A stretch of DNA of 64,000 nucleotides from Photobacterium kishitanii. Its GTDB lineage: Bacteria > Pseudomonadota > Gammaproteobacteria > Enterobacterales > Vibrionaceae. Both the position numbers and the translations under genes were made by a program. Below the pieces are notes generated by a model. That model was not told the DNA's origin and did not search any database. It saw only the letters and a list, made by a program, of their open reading frames with translations. Location of the stretch: contig NZ_PYON01000009.1 in NCBI RefSeq assembly GCF_003026355.1, positions 62,001 through 126,000 of the forward strand, written 5' to 3'. This document shows, one piece after another, positions 40,741-49,947 of this stretch (the first letter of the stretch is position 1; every line of letters starts with the position of its first letter).

Positions 40741-40951
40741 TGTAATCATTTATCCACGACATTTTTCCTCGATTTTCCCGTTTATATTTAAGTGCAATTT
40801 TTATTATTAATGCTATCAGTATCAGTTTTTAATGGCTGCTATTATCAGTAGGGCTAATGTTATGCCTGCGAGGGGATGGTATTAAAATTTAAATTGTGAC
40901 GGTCGCTACTTATTACTCTTTTTTGAGTATCAGTTAACCGGGAAAACCGCC

Positions 40952-41809
40952 ATGACAGTAATGAATTTTGCAGCTTATGCTGCAGCAACAAGTGCTCATT
41001 TAGACCAACGTGATGCATTGGCTGTGCGTAATGCTTTTCTAAAATATGATTTAGATGAGCAAGCACATTTATTAGCAAAAATGCCCTTACTTGAAGCGTT
41101 AGTGGTGCTTCATGAATGCCCTTTGCGCCATGTCCAATTATTGCTTGATCGTCTTGATGAGTTAAAAGAAGACGTTAAAGTTCGTCAATTAGCGAATGGC
41201 TTAGGCTTGATTTGTTCTGAAGTAGAGCCTGTCGGTCACTACTTACAAAATAGTGTTTTTAACCATGTTCGTGAGCGTATTGGTTGGATTGTCGGTTTAG
41301 CTTTAATGGGGATTATTTCTGGATTAATTATCTCGCATTATCAAAATACATTAAGCCAATTGGTACTATTAGCTATTTATATGCCAGTTATTGCCGCTGC
41401 TGGTGGTAATACTGGTTCACAAGCAGCAACATTAGTCGTACGAGCACTGGCAATGGAAGAAATCCGCGCTCGGGATTGGCTGGCAGTATTATGGAAAGAG
41501 TTTCGAGTATCGTTAGTGATTGCGCTTGGGTTAGCGGCGGTGATCGTTGGACGAGTGGTATTCTTTAGTGGTCATGTAGCGTTACCTGCTGGAATTACAT
41601 TACATATGGTGGCGTTGGCGATTGGGGTCGCTATTTCGATTCAAGTCGTTATATCAACCAGTGCCGGAGGTCTATTACCATTAGTTGCGCGGGCACTTAA
41701 CTTAGATCCGGCAGTGTTGGTAAGCCCAGTATTAGCTTCAATGGTCGATATCACTGGCATGGTCATTTATTTTAGCACTATTAATTGGATTCTTGGCTTA
41801 GGCCATTAA
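40952..41809 (+). CDS. MgtE-like divalent cation (Mg2+) transporter without CBS domains
   Basis: The C-terminal half is an MgtE membrane domain: five helices from about residue 108, with MPVIAAAGGNTGSQAATLVVRAL holding the pore motif and VLASMVDITGMVIYF holding the Asp that binds Mg2+ in MgtE. Only about 105 residues precede it, helical and perhaps a remnant N-domain; the CBS pair that gates classic MgtE by cytosolic Mg2+ is missing. 285 residues. Gating must therefore work differently, or control lies in expression. A second ATG at 40961 is an alternative start; the ribosome-binding site (GGGA) is weak. Mg2+ is the likely substrate, Co2+ possible. Confidence 0.85.
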   Translation: MTVMNFAAYAAATSAHLDQRDALAVRNAFLKYDLDEQAHLLAKMPLLEALVVLHECPLRHVQLLLDRLDELKEDVKVRQLANGLGLICSEVEPVGHYLQNSVFNHVRERIGWIVGLALMGIISGLIISHYQNTLSQLVLLAIYMPVIAAAGGNTGSQAATLVVRALAMEEIRARDWLAVLWKEFRVSLVIALGLAAVIVGRVVFFSGHVALPAGITLHMVALAIGVAISIQVVISTSAGGLLPLVARALNLDPAVLVSPVLASMVDITGMVIYFSTINWILGLGH

Positions 41810-41850
41810 ATGTTGTCGTTGTTAGTATAAAACATTTGATACCGTTATAG

Positions 41851-41906
41851 AAAAGCCCCATTTACGGGTTGTCACGTTAAGTGATGACAGATAAATGGGG
41901 CTTTTT
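41851..41906. terminator. Long bidirectional terminator between the mgtE-like gene and dacB
   Basis: A 14-bp perfect outer stem (AAAAGCCCCATTTA and complement, 41851-41864 / 41892-41905) holding an inner hairpin GTCAC-GTTAA-GTGATGAC. It lies between convergent genes. Confidence 0.9.
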
Positions 41907-41943
41907 GCATTTGGTTATTAGCCAATTAACACGCTAATTTCAA

Positions 41944-43347
41944 TCAGTAGTTATTATACAGTGAAGTATAGTACTGCTTTTCAAATTGATTGATTGGCGG
42001 TAATGGATCGGCGTTTAATTCAGCCTTAGTTGGGTAATAGTTGGTAACTAACTGTACAAATAATAATGGTTCACCCGATTTGGTTTTCAGAATACCAGCA
42101 AGGTTATAGGTGCCAAATAGTGAGCCAGTTTTAGCAATCATATGATCTTTTAACGGCGCATTTAGAACACTTTTACGGTATTGAAGGGTGCCACTTTTAC
42201 CCGCTACGGGTAAATCGGTAATTAAGCCGAGTTTAGGATGATGATAAATATAAGTAAGCACTTCCATTAAATCATGAGTGTTTAAGCGGTTATTACGCGA
42301 AAGCCCTGAGCCATCAACCATGATGGTATTAGATAAATCAATGTTGGCTTTTTGTTTTAGAATAGCTTTGATGGCTGCGACACCATTAGCATAGTTGCCC
42401 GCTTGATTAAAGTATTTAGCACCCATGGTTTTAGCAAGGTTATCGGCAAATAAATTATCAGAACGTTTAAGCATGATATATAGCAGCGTCGTTAATGGTG
42501 CTGACTGGTGGGTTGCAATAATCTTACCGCTGATAGTGTCATTACGTAAAATCTTGCCCTCTAAACGGATACCTGCGCGTTTTAATTCCCGCTTAATAAT
42601 AGCAGTAGAGTACAGCGTGGTATTCTGAACGGCAAATCGTAGTGCTAATGGATCTTTTTTGGGTTGAATACAACCCGTTATATGATAGCTGTTGTTATCA
42701 TTTGCTTGTAGTAATAGCTCACAATATTGGTCTTTTTGCTGCGCTTTAGTTACTACAATCGCATCATTAGTGGCTGTGACTGGCTGGTGATTAGGAATAT
42801 GTAAGCGTGTTTTAGCACCGAAAGCCATGTTTGAATATAACGCGCCTTCAAAGCAGTTATGTTCCAAAGTAATGCTGCTTGATGGTGCACTATAGCATTG
42901 TGTTAGCATGTCCCACGGTGAACCCACCGCATGCTCAAACCCGGTAAAATGACCACCGTTAAGGTAAAGGTTACCTTTGATAGTACTAGTACCTTGCTGT
43001 TTGAGTTGGCGTAATAGGTTGGCGATATCACTGCTTTCTAAGGTGGGATCACCATTAAAATCTAAAATAACATTATTACCTTGAGTTTCAAGGTTGGTGC
43101 TAAAACGGAAGTCATTACCTAAATATAATTTAGCCGCGAGTGCAGTGAGTAATTTTTGAGTACTTGCAGGGGCTTGCAGATGGCTTGCTTGGTGCTGGTA
43201 GATAATCTTGTTAGTCGCAGGGTTAACAACGAGGAGTGAGGCGTCACTACCCGTTGGCAATTGCTTGAGGGCTTGCTGAGGCGCAAACGCTGCAAATGAT
43301 GGCATGCTTGTTAGCAGCAAGGCGGAACAAATAAGTCGTTTAAGCAT
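41944..43347 (-). CDS. dacB: D-alanyl-D-alanine carboxypeptidase/endopeptidase PBP4
   Basis: A periplasmic class C penicillin-binding protein that trims and cuts peptidoglycan cross-links. Signal peptide about 1-20 (cut after SFA-A). Catalytic motifs: Ser62-x-x-Lys65 in APASTQKLLTA, Ser-x-Asn in KRSDNLFADN, and KTG in MIAKTGSLFGTYN. A large insertion lies between the first two motifs, as in E. coli DacB (477 residues; here 467). It neighbours the porin and greA, as in V. cholerae. Confidence 0.95.
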   Translation of the reverse strand: MLKRLICSALLLTSMPSFAAFAPQQALKQLPTGSDASLLVVNPATNKIIYQHQASHLQAPASTQKLLTALAAKLYLGNDFRFSTNLETQGNNVILDFNGDPTLESSDIANLLRQLKQQGTSTIKGNLYLNGGHFTGFEHAVGSPWDMLTQCYSAPSSSITLEHNCFEGALYSNMAFGAKTRLHIPNHQPVTATNDAIVVTKAQQKDQYCELLLQANDNNSYHITGCIQPKKDPLALRFAVQNTTLYSTAIIKRELKRAGIRLEGKILRNDTISGKIIATHQSAPLTTLLYIMLKRSDNLFADNLAKTMGAKYFNQAGNYANGVAAIKAILKQKANIDLSNTIMVDGSGLSRNNRLNTHDLMEVLTYIYHHPKLGLITDLPVAGKSGTLQYRKSVLNAPLKDHMIAKTGSLFGTYNLAGILKTKSGEPLLFVQLVTNYYPTKAELNADPLPPINQFEKQYYTSLYNNY

Positions 43348-43450
43348 TTTTAGGTATATTTGTATAAATAAAATGAGCGCTAATAATAGCTTTTTTTATT
43401 GGTTGAGTAAAAAGCTCACCATTATATCGTTATAGCAAATATCAGATACT

Positions 43451-43480
43451 AAAAAGCGCCGACCAAGGTCGACGCTTTTT
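43451..43480 (-). terminator. Terminator after the porin gene
   Basis: On the minus strand a 14-bp stem (AAAAAGCGTCGACC / GGTCGGCGCTTTTT, one mismatch) with a 2-base gap and a T run. Confidence 0.85.
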
Positions 43481-43504
43481 GGGGTACGCTTTTAATCGTA
43501 AGGA

Positions 43505-44602
43505 TTAGAAGTCGTAACGAGCACCAAGAACAATTTGGTCAGATGCTGCAACTTTACCTACTTTGTTCTTATCAAGCATGTTGAATGTGTAAGAAGCGTA
43601 AGTACGGAAGTTGCTGTTGAAGTAGTAAGTACCATCAACAGATAGTGCGTTTGCTAACTCATCGTAAGCACCGCTAGTGTTGCGCTCATCTTTCATGAAG
43701 CCGTAAGTAGTAGTAAATACTGCTTTGCCCATAGTGTATGCTGCTGCGAATTCATAACCTTGAGAATCAGTTACATCGCCATTCACTAGGTTAGTTGCAT
43801 CACGGTGACCGTACTTGTATAGACCACCGAAGTATAGGTCGCCTACAGTGTACGATGCTACTGCGAAAGTTTGCTTAGATGTTTGGTTTACAGGTTGATT
43901 GATTGCAGTTTGATCTTTTTGTTGAGCATAACCCACACCAAGAGCAAGACCTGTATTACCTACAGCGTATTTAGCAGCAGTAGAGAAACCGCTTTGGTTT
44001 GTTTTTTGACCTGTAGTCGAATTGTACGCTGCACCATCAAATACGTAGTTCGCTTTGAAAGTCAGGTTGTTGAATGTACCTGCGTAAGCTAGGTTATTTG
44101 ATGTACGGTCAGCTACTGCTAGCTTAGAACTACCAACAACAGAACCTGCGTATGCCATGATATCAGTGAAATCAGTTAGCATACCTAGTGAGCCGTCAGC
44201 TTTACCGTAAACGATTTGGCCATACTTATCACTGTTTACACCAGCATAGATGTAACGGTTCTCATCGTTATTAGTATTTGCTGTGAACTCACGCTCAAAG
44301 TAACCAATACCCTGCACGCCATCAGCGATTTGAGTTTTAGCATCAATGTTTACACGTACACGTGAGATATCAGTTACATCGTTGCTTGTATGTTGATTAA
44401 CAAGTGCTTGATTGTATTCTTTATAAGTCTTGAACTGATCTTTTGATACTTGTGTTGTACCATTCTCAGAAGAAAGAGCACGAGCTTCTACACGGCCGCC
44501 AATAGCTAGGCTAGAAGTGTCGTCTGAATAAACTGTTGCTGCTGATGCTGCGCCAGAGAAAGTCGCTGCTGCTACTGCTAGAGCAATTAGGTTCTTGTTC
44601 AT
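43505..44602 (-). CDS. ompU: OmpU-type general porin
   Basis: A trimeric outer-membrane porin for small solutes. Signal peptide residues 1-21 (ASA-ATVYSDD), then a 16-strand barrel pattern of alternating residues, and the terminal Phe (LGARYDF) needed for BAM-dependent insertion. 365 residues. Gene order dacB-porin-greA is that of ompU in V. cholerae. In Photobacterium the counterpart may be called OmpL or OmpH; the exact name is uncertain. A strong Shine-Dalgarno (AAGGAT) and highly biased codons suggest high expression. ToxR control is likely by analogy, but I see no certain site. Confidence 0.88.
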   Translation of the reverse strand: MNKNLIALAVAAATFSGAASAATVYSDDTSSLAIGGRVEARALSSENGTTQVSKDQFKTYKEYNQALVNQHTSNDVTDISRVRVNIDAKTQIADGVQGIGYFEREFTANTNNDENRYIYAGVNSDKYGQIVYGKADGSLGMLTDFTDIMAYAGSVVGSSKLAVADRTSNNLAYAGTFNNLTFKANYVFDGAAYNSTTGQKTNQSGFSTAAKYAVGNTGLALGVGYAQQKDQTAINQPVNQTSKQTFAVASYTVGDLYFGGLYKYGHRDATNLVNGDVTDSQGYEFAAAYTMGKAVFTTTYGFMKDERNTSGAYDELANALSVDGTYYFNSNFRTYASYTFNMLDKNKVGKVAASDQIVLGARYDF

Positions 44603-45210
44603 TGCCGAATCCTTTATATGATTTTTTTATAGTTTGCATTTTGATGCCAAATGCTATGGCGTTCTTTTTACTTGTGTCATTGGTAATATGTTAGTAAAAA
44701 AAACTGAAAAATAGTTTAAATAGGTCTTTTTTAGATTTTTTATTGCTTTTATAATGTTTATTATCAGTGTGTTATATAAATAAGTAAAAGTTCTAATTAT
44801 TTTTTATATTTTAGTTCTATTTAGAAAATATTGTTTTTTTTATATTTAAAAATGACGTTTTTATTTGTAAGAGTGTGATTTGACGCGCTTTTTGATTTTG
44901 ATTGAATTGTAACTGTTTTGATGTTGTTAGCGCCAATGTCACAATGGTGAGTAAGTGCTAACATAAAGCGCGATTCATTTTATATTATCGTTAATGGCAA
45001 TACTGGAGCTTTTGAGTCAGTGATGTAACAAAATAATTAGCAGATAAATAACAGTTAAATGCGGATTATCATTTATCAATGATGATCTCTTGGTCATCTT
45101 TGTTTAAAATAAACCAAATCATTTTTATTCTGTCAGACTAGCTATGGGCTAGGCTGACGCTATTTACCTGAAATTGGCGAGCGCTATCAGGTTACAGAGG
45201 TTATTTATTT
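44603..45210. other. Divergent ompU-greA promoter region
   Basis: 608 bp, extremely AT-rich from 44690 to 44880. It must hold the strong ompU promoter and that of greA. TTGACG (44879-44884) is a possible -35. I cannot fix any ToxR, CRP or other site. Two hairpins before greA are listed separately. Confidence 0.45.
45132..45192 (+). promoter_or_regulatory. Two tandem hairpins in the greA leader
   Basis: Hairpin 1: GTCAGACTAGC (45132-45142) pairs with GCTAGGCTGAC (45148-45158), with one A-G mismatch. Hairpin 2: ACCTGA (45166-45171) pairs with TCAGGT (45187-45192). In E. coli the greA leader is attenuated and yields the small RNA GraL; this could be an analogue, though no T run follows. Confidence 0.5.
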
Positions 45211-45684
45211 ATGGAAAAAGTACCAATGACTGTTCGCGGCGAACAAAAGCTGCTCAAAGAACTTGAGGTATTGTTGAAGCGTCGTCCGCTTATTTCTCAA
45301 GCTATTGCTGAAGCTCGTGAACTTGGTGACTTAAAAGAAAACGCTGAATACCATGCTGCGCGTGAAGAACAAGGTATTTGTGAAGCTCAAATTCGTGATA
45401 TCGAATATAAGTTATCAGTAGCACAAGTAATTGATGTCACAACATTAGCCAATACAGGTAAAGTTATTTTTGGTACGACTATCAAATTACTCGATTTAGA
45501 TAGTGATAAAGAAATGACTTATTGCATTGTGGGTGATGATGAAGCCGATATTAAGCAAAACTTAATTTCAGTTAATTCACCGATTGCGCGTGGTTTAATT
45601 GGTAAGTTAACAGGTGATGAAGTACAGATTACAACACCAGGTGGCTTAAAAGAATTTGAAATCATGGATGTACAATACATTTAA
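45211..45684 (+). CDS. greA: Transcription elongation factor GreA
   Basis: Enters the secondary channel of RNA polymerase and stimulates cleavage of backtracked RNA. N-terminal coiled coil about 1-75, with the tip acidic pair in [20 protein letters not shown] (about 40-55). C-terminal FKBP-like domain with IARGLIGK near 130. 157 residues (E. coli 158). AGAGG precedes ATG 45211. Its leader has two hairpins and its 3' region a repeat pair. Confidence 0.97.
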   Translation: MEKVPMTVRGEQKLLKELEVLLKRRPLISQAIAEARELGDLKENAEYHAAREEQGICEAQIRDIEYKLSVAQVIDVTTLANTGKVIFGTTIKLLDLDSDKEMTYCIVGDDEADIKQNLISVNSPIARGLIGKLTGDEVQITTPGGLKEFEIMDVQYI

Positions 45685-45696
45685 TGATTAATTGCA

Positions 45697-45800
45697 GTTT
45701 GTCGTTAGCAAAAATATAGACTATGTTTGACAAATAAGCCTTACCTTAATTAGTAACGGTAATGTTTGTCGTTAGCAAAAAACAGTTTATTGCCAACGAC
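45697..45800. repeat. Direct repeats and hairpin downstream of greA
   Basis: An 18-base direct repeat, GTTTGTCGTTAGCAAAAA, at 45697-45714 and 45764-45781. The second copy also pairs with TTGCCAACGAC (45790-45800) as an 11-bp stem with one mismatch. Confidence 0.7.
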
Positions 45801-45808
45801 GGCTATAA

Positions 45809-45834
45809 AAAAGGCCGCTAGGCGGCCTTTTTTA
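45809..45834. terminator. Bidirectional terminator between greA and yhbY
   Basis: A perfect 10-bp stem (AAAAGGCCGC / GCGGCCTTTT) with a 3-base loop, between convergent genes. Confidence 0.9.
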
Positions 45835-46128
45835 TTTGCGAGGAAGTTCGATTTTACGATCTTCAGTTTGACGGTAAAGCACTAATGTTTTACCAATCAC
45901 CTGTACTTTTTCTGCTTTAGTTTCGCGAATAATAGCGTCGACGATTAACAATTTAGTTTCACGATCTTCAGAAGCTACTTTTACTTTAATAAGCTCATGG
46001 TGATTTAAAGCTAAATCGATTTCAGCTAATACAGCTTCAGTAAGGCCGTTAGCGCCCATTAGAACCACAGGTTTTAAGTTGTGAGCTAGGCCTTTTAAGA
46101 ACTGCTTTTGTTTTGTGCTTAGATTCAT
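45832..46128 (-). CDS. yhbY: Ribosome-associated RNA-binding protein YhbY (CRS1/YhbY/CRM domain)
   Basis: 98 residues, a single CRM domain with the GxxG loop in MGANGLTEAV near residue 28. In E. coli YhbY associates with pre-50S particles. N-terminus MNLSTKQKQFLKGLAHNLKPV is typical. Divergent from rlmE, as in E. coli. The stop overlaps the end of the terminator hairpin. Confidence 0.95.
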   Translation of the reverse strand: MNLSTKQKQFLKGLAHNLKPVVLMGANGLTEAVLAEIDLALNHHELIKVKVASEDRETKLLIVDAIIRETKAEKVQVIGKTLVLYRQTEDRKIELPRK

Positions 46129-46340
46129 TATGACTCTATTTTTTTAGTTACAAGGGTTGAAAACGCGACATTCTACCGCCATCTACTCTAGAAGACTAAT
46201 TTGTTTAATAGATGAGAGTCGGAAAATTTACAGTGATTATGTTGCACTGCACATTTTTAGGGCGCAATCTAATGAATTAGGTGCGATAAAGTCTTTAGCC
46301 GACGTATACTTACTAAGTATGGCAACTCATTAGGTTTATC

Positions 46341-46970
46341 ATGAGTAGAAAAAAACAATCCGCTAGCTCAGGCCGGTGGTTAAAAGAACATTTTGACGAT
46401 AAATATGTACAAGAAGCACAAAAACGGGGTTACCGTTCGCGAGCTTTCTTTAAAATTGAAGAAATTCAAAATAAAGATAAATTATTAAAACCAGGCATGA
46501 CAGTGGTTGACCTTGGTGCTGCACCAGGCGGTTGGTCACAGTATGCGGCAGAAATTGTAGGTGATGAGGGACAGGTCATCGCTTGTGATATTTTGCCGAT
46601 GGATTCACTACCAGGGGTTAATTTCCTTCAAGGTGATTTCCGTGAAGAAGCAGTATTAGAGGCTTTATTAACACGCATTCAACCAGATATGGTTGATGTG
46701 GTAATGTCTGATATGGCACCTAATATGAGTGGTAACCTTGCATCCGACCAACCTCGAGCTATGTACCTTGTTGAACTTGCATTAGATATGTGTCGACAAG
46801 TACTTGCACCGAATGGCAGTTTTGCGGTAAAAGTTTTCCAAGGCGAAGGCTTCGACCAATATCTCGCTGATATTCGTAGCATGTTTAAAGTGGTCAAAAT
46901 TCGTAAACCAGATTCCTCGCGAGATCGTTCGCGTGAAGTCTATATTGTGGCTACAGGTTACAAACTGTAG
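46341..46970 (+). CDS. rlmE: 23S rRNA (uridine(2552)-2'-O)-methyltransferase RlmE (FtsJ/RrmJ)
   Basis: Methylates U2552 in the A-loop of 23S rRNA late in 50S assembly; a heat-shock gene in E. coli. SAM motif [15 protein letters not shown] near residue 56. The catalytic K-D-K-E set is visible: Lys38 in [10 protein letters not shown], Asp in [10 protein letters not shown], Lys in [12 protein letters not shown] and Glu in [10 protein letters not shown]. 209 residues, the E. coli length. ftsH follows after 40 bp. Confidence 0.97.
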   Translation: MSRKKQSASSGRWLKEHFDDKYVQEAQKRGYRSRAFFKIEEIQNKDKLLKPGMTVVDLGAAPGGWSQYAAEIVGDEGQVIACDILPMDSLPGVNFLQGDFREEAVLEALLTRIQPDMVDVVMSDMAPNMSGNLASDQPRAMYLVELALDMCRQVLAPNGSFAVKVFQGEGFDQYLADIRSMFKVVKIRKPDSSRDRSREVYIVATGYKL

Positions 46971-47010
46971 TAATCTACATTCATCTTTTAGTTATCGCGA
47001 GGTTAACACC

Positions 47011-48963
47011 TTGAGTGACATGGCAAAAAACTTGATTTTATGGCTGGTCATTGCAGTTGTTCTTATGTCTGTATTCCAGAGTTTCGGAACCAACAGTAAT
47101 AGTGCCAAGGGCCAAGTCGATTATACGACATTTGTCCGTCAAATCGGTCAGGATCAGATAAAGGAAGTACGATTCAATGATCGTGAAATCACTGTAACCA
47201 AACGTGATAATGCGAGCTATGTAACATACTTACCTGTCGCAAATGATCCTAAGCTGTTAGACGATCTTATTAACGCTAACGTACAAGTACAAGGTACACC
47301 ACCAGAAGAGCCAAGCCTTTTAGCTTCAATCTTCATTTCGTGGTTCCCAATGCTATTGCTTATTGGTGTTTGGATTTTCTTTATGCGTCAAATGCAGGGC
47401 GGTGGTGGCAAAGGTGCCATGTCGTTCGGCAAATCTAAAGCGCGCATGATGGGTGAAGACCAAATCAAAACAACGTTTGCTGATGTAGCGGGTTGTGATG
47501 AAGCCAAAGAAGACGTTAAAGAGTTGGTTGATTACTTACGTGATCCAAGCCGCTTCCAGAAACTAGGTGGTAAAATCCCAACAGGTGTGTTGATGGTTGG
47601 TCCTCCTGGTACGGGTAAAACCTTACTGGCAAAAGCGATTGCTGGTGAAGCAAAAGTACCGTTCTTTACTATTTCTGGCTCTGACTTTGTTGAAATGTTT
47701 GTCGGTGTGGGTGCATCCCGTGTCCGTGATATGTTTGAACAAGCGAAAAAAGCAGCGCCTTGTATTATCTTTATCGATGAAATCGATGCGGTAGGTCGTC
47801 AACGTGGTGCTGGTGTTGGTGGGGGTCATGATGAACGTGAACAAACACTAAACCAGATGCTAGTTGAAATGGATGGTTTTGAAGGTAATGAAGGTATTAT
47901 CGTTATTGCCGCAACTAACCGTCCTGATGTACTTGACCCAGCCTTACTTCGTCCTGGCCGTTTTGACCGTCAAGTCGTTGTTGGTCTTCCAGATGTACGT
48001 GGTCGTGAGCAGATTCTTAAAGTTCACATGCGTAAAGTGCCGCTAGATGGTGATGTTAATCCATCATTGATTGCTCGTGGTACACCTGGTTTCTCTGGCG
48101 CTGATTTAGCCAACCTTGTTAACGAAGCAGCATTATTTGCAGCTCGTGGTGATAAACGCACAGTATCAATGGTTGAATTTGAACTAGCAAAAGACAAAAT
48201 CATGATGGGCGCAGAGCGTAAATCAATGGTGATGTCTGAAGAGCAAAAAGCATCAACGGCATACCATGAAGCTGGTCACGCAATTATTGGTCGTTTAGTA
48301 CCGGATCACGATCCAGTGTACAAAGTATCAATTATTCCACGTGGTCGTGCACTTGGTGTGACTATGTACTTACCAGAGCAAGATCGTGTAAGTCATTCGC
48401 GTGAATTCTTAGAATCTATGATTTCAAGTCTTTACGGTGGCCGTCTTGCTGAAGAACTTATCTATGGTCGTGAGAAAGTATCAACTGGTGCATCGAACGA
48501 TATTGAACGTGCAACTGATATTGCACGTAAGATGGTGACTCAGTGGGGTTTCTCTGACAAGCTAGGCCCATTATTGTACGCAGAAGACGAAGGTGAAGTA
48601 TTCCTTGGTCGTTCAGTAACACAAAGCAAGCATATGTCGGATGACACAGCGAAGTTGATTGATACTGAAGTACGTATTTTAATTGATCGTAACTACCAAC
48701 GTGCCCGTCAAATTTTGGTTGATAATATGGATATTATGCATGCTATGAAAGATGCATTGATGAAATATGAAACCATTGATGCTGGTCAGATTGATGACTT
48801 GATGGAACGTAAATCTGAAATCCGTCCACCGAAAGGTTGGATCGACGATGGTGATACGCTACGCAATGCACCTGAAACTGAACTTGCTCCTGATGAGCCT
48901 GTAGGCGATGGTATTGATGCTCTATCTGAGAAAGACGATACAGATAGCAAGCCTCAAGCATAA
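47011..48963 (+). CDS. ftsH: ATP-dependent zinc metalloprotease FtsH
   Basis: A membrane-anchored hexameric AAA+ protease that degrades LpxC, sigma-32 and unassembled membrane proteins. Two helices (about 8-25 and 105-125) flank a periplasmic domain. Then Walker A GPPGTGKT, Walker B IIFIDEID, the second region of homology, and the zinc site HEAGH near 419. I start at TTG 47011, which has GAGG 9 bases upstream; the ATG three codons later (47020) is too far from it. 650 residues (E. coli 644-647). Same operon as rlmE. Confidence 0.97.
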   Translation: MSDMAKNLILWLVIAVVLMSVFQSFGTNSNSAKGQVDYTTFVRQIGQDQIKEVRFNDREITVTKRDNASYVTYLPVANDPKLLDDLINANVQVQGTPPEEPSLLASIFISWFPMLLLIGVWIFFMRQMQGGGGKGAMSFGKSKARMMGEDQIKTTFADVAGCDEAKEDVKELVDYLRDPSRFQKLGGKIPTGVLMVGPPGTGKTLLAKAIAGEAKVPFFTISGSDFVEMFVGVGASRVRDMFEQAKKAAPCIIFIDEIDAVGRQRGAGVGGGHDEREQTLNQMLVEMDGFEGNEGIIVIAATNRPDVLDPALLRPGRFDRQVVVGLPDVRGREQILKVHMRKVPLDGDVNPSLIARGTPGFSGADLANLVNEAALFAARGDKRTVSMVEFELAKDKIMMGAERKSMVMSEEQKASTAYHEAGHAIIGRLVPDHDPVYKVSIIPRGRALGVTMYLPEQDRVSHSREFLESMISSLYGGRLAEELIYGREKVSTGASNDIERATDIARKMVTQWGFSDKLGPLLYAEDEGEVFLGRSVTQSKHMSDDTAKLIDTEVRILIDRNYQRARQILVDNMDIMHAMKDALMKYETIDAGQIDDLMERKSEIRPPKGWIDDGDTLRNAPETELAPDEPVGDGIDALSEKDDTDSKPQA

Positions 48964-48978
48964 TTGCTAAGTGAATAG

Positions 48979-49009
48979 AAAACCCTGACTTAGGTCGGGG
49001 TTTTTTTTT
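48979..49009 (+). terminator. Terminator after ftsH
   Basis: An 11-bp stem (AAAACCCTGAC / GTCGGGGTTTT, one G-T pair) with a TTAG loop and a nine-T run. folP begins only about 24 bases later. Confidence 0.85.
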
Positions 49010-49032
49010 GTTGAAATTTGTGGAGCCATAAC

Positions 49033-49866
49033 ATGATGTTAATTAGTAAAAGTAAGACACTGGATCTTACAACGCCTCAAGTGATGGGGATTGTTAATAT
49101 TACACCCGACTCATTTTCTGATGGTGGTAAATATAATCAATTAGAGAGTGCGTTACGTCATGTTGAGTCAATGATCGCAGCGGGTACGGCGATGATTGAT
49201 ATTGGTGGTGAATCGACTCGTCCAGGCGCTGCTGATGTTAATCTTGATATGGAGCTCGCTCGAGTTATTCCAGTAATAGAAGCAATTAGACAGCGATTTG
49301 ATTGTTGGATTTCGATTGATACCAGTAAAGCACAAGTGATGACGGAGGCTGTTAATGCCGGAGCGGATTTAATTAATGATGTGCGAGCATTACAAGAAGC
49401 AGGAGCATTAGAAGCAGCAGCAAAAGCAAATGTTCCTATCTGCTTGATGCATATGCAAGGTCAACCGCGTACAATGCAATCCGATCCGAATTATGTCGAC
49501 CTGATCACGGATGTGAATCAATTTCTGCACGAGCGTATTCAAGCTTGTGAGCAATATGGTATTGCACGGCAACAGTTAGTACTCGATCCGGGGTTCGGAT
49601 TTGGTAAAACAATGGCGCATAATTATCAGCTGTTAGCGCAACTTGAACAATTTCATCAGTTTGGATTGCCGTTATTAGCAGGAATGTCACGTAAATCGAT
49701 GATATCGCAATTGTTAAATACCCCTCCCAGTGATTGTTTAGCTGGCAGTTTAGCGTGTGCGACGATTGCAGCAATGAAAGGGGCACAAATAATTCGTGTT
49801 CATGACGTTAAAGAAACAATTGATGTTGTTAAAATCTGTAATATGGTCGCAAATTATTCTAAATAG
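49033..49866 (+). CDS. folP: Dihydropteroate synthase
   Basis: Joins p-aminobenzoate to pterin diphosphate in folate synthesis; the sulfonamide target. TIM barrel with MGIVNITPDSFSDGG near residue 22, DIGGESTRPGA, DLINDVRAL, LDPGFGFGKT and AGMSRKSM, all active-site segments. Start at ATG 49033 follows TGGAG by 7 bases (277 residues). The frame is open to TTG 49018 without support. ftsH-folP-glmM is the E. coli order. Confidence 0.95.
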   Translation: MMLISKSKTLDLTTPQVMGIVNITPDSFSDGGKYNQLESALRHVESMIAAGTAMIDIGGESTRPGAADVNLDMELARVIPVIEAIRQRFDCWISIDTSKAQVMTEAVNAGADLINDVRALQEAGALEAAAKANVPICLMHMQGQPRTMQSDPNYVDLITDVNQFLHERIQACEQYGIARQQLVLDPGFGFGKTMAHNYQLLAQLEQFHQFGLPLLAGMSRKSMISQLLNTPPSDCLAGSLACATIAAMKGAQIIRVHDVKETIDVVKICNMVANYSK

Positions 49867-49947
49867 TTTAGATGTCATTTCATAACAGTGGAAGATTGTA
49901 AGCTAATTACAGTCGATATACTTAGTAAATAGAGCTAGGAGCATAAA

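Noticed and set aside
40554..40745. 63-codon plus-strand frame overlapping the leader RNA
   Set aside because: It is in another frame than the short ORF with the good Shine-Dalgarno and looks like random sequence.
40493..40762. 89-codon open frame on the minus strand in the gap before the mgtE-like gene
   Set aside because: No good ribosome-binding site, an odd mix of Arg/Tyr/Cys, and no family resemblance. The frame is explained by the locally higher GC of the structured RNA on the plus strand.
44700..44880. ToxR binding sites upstream of ompU
   Set aside because: The region is so A/T-rich that TNAAA-type half sites occur by chance; I cannot choose any.
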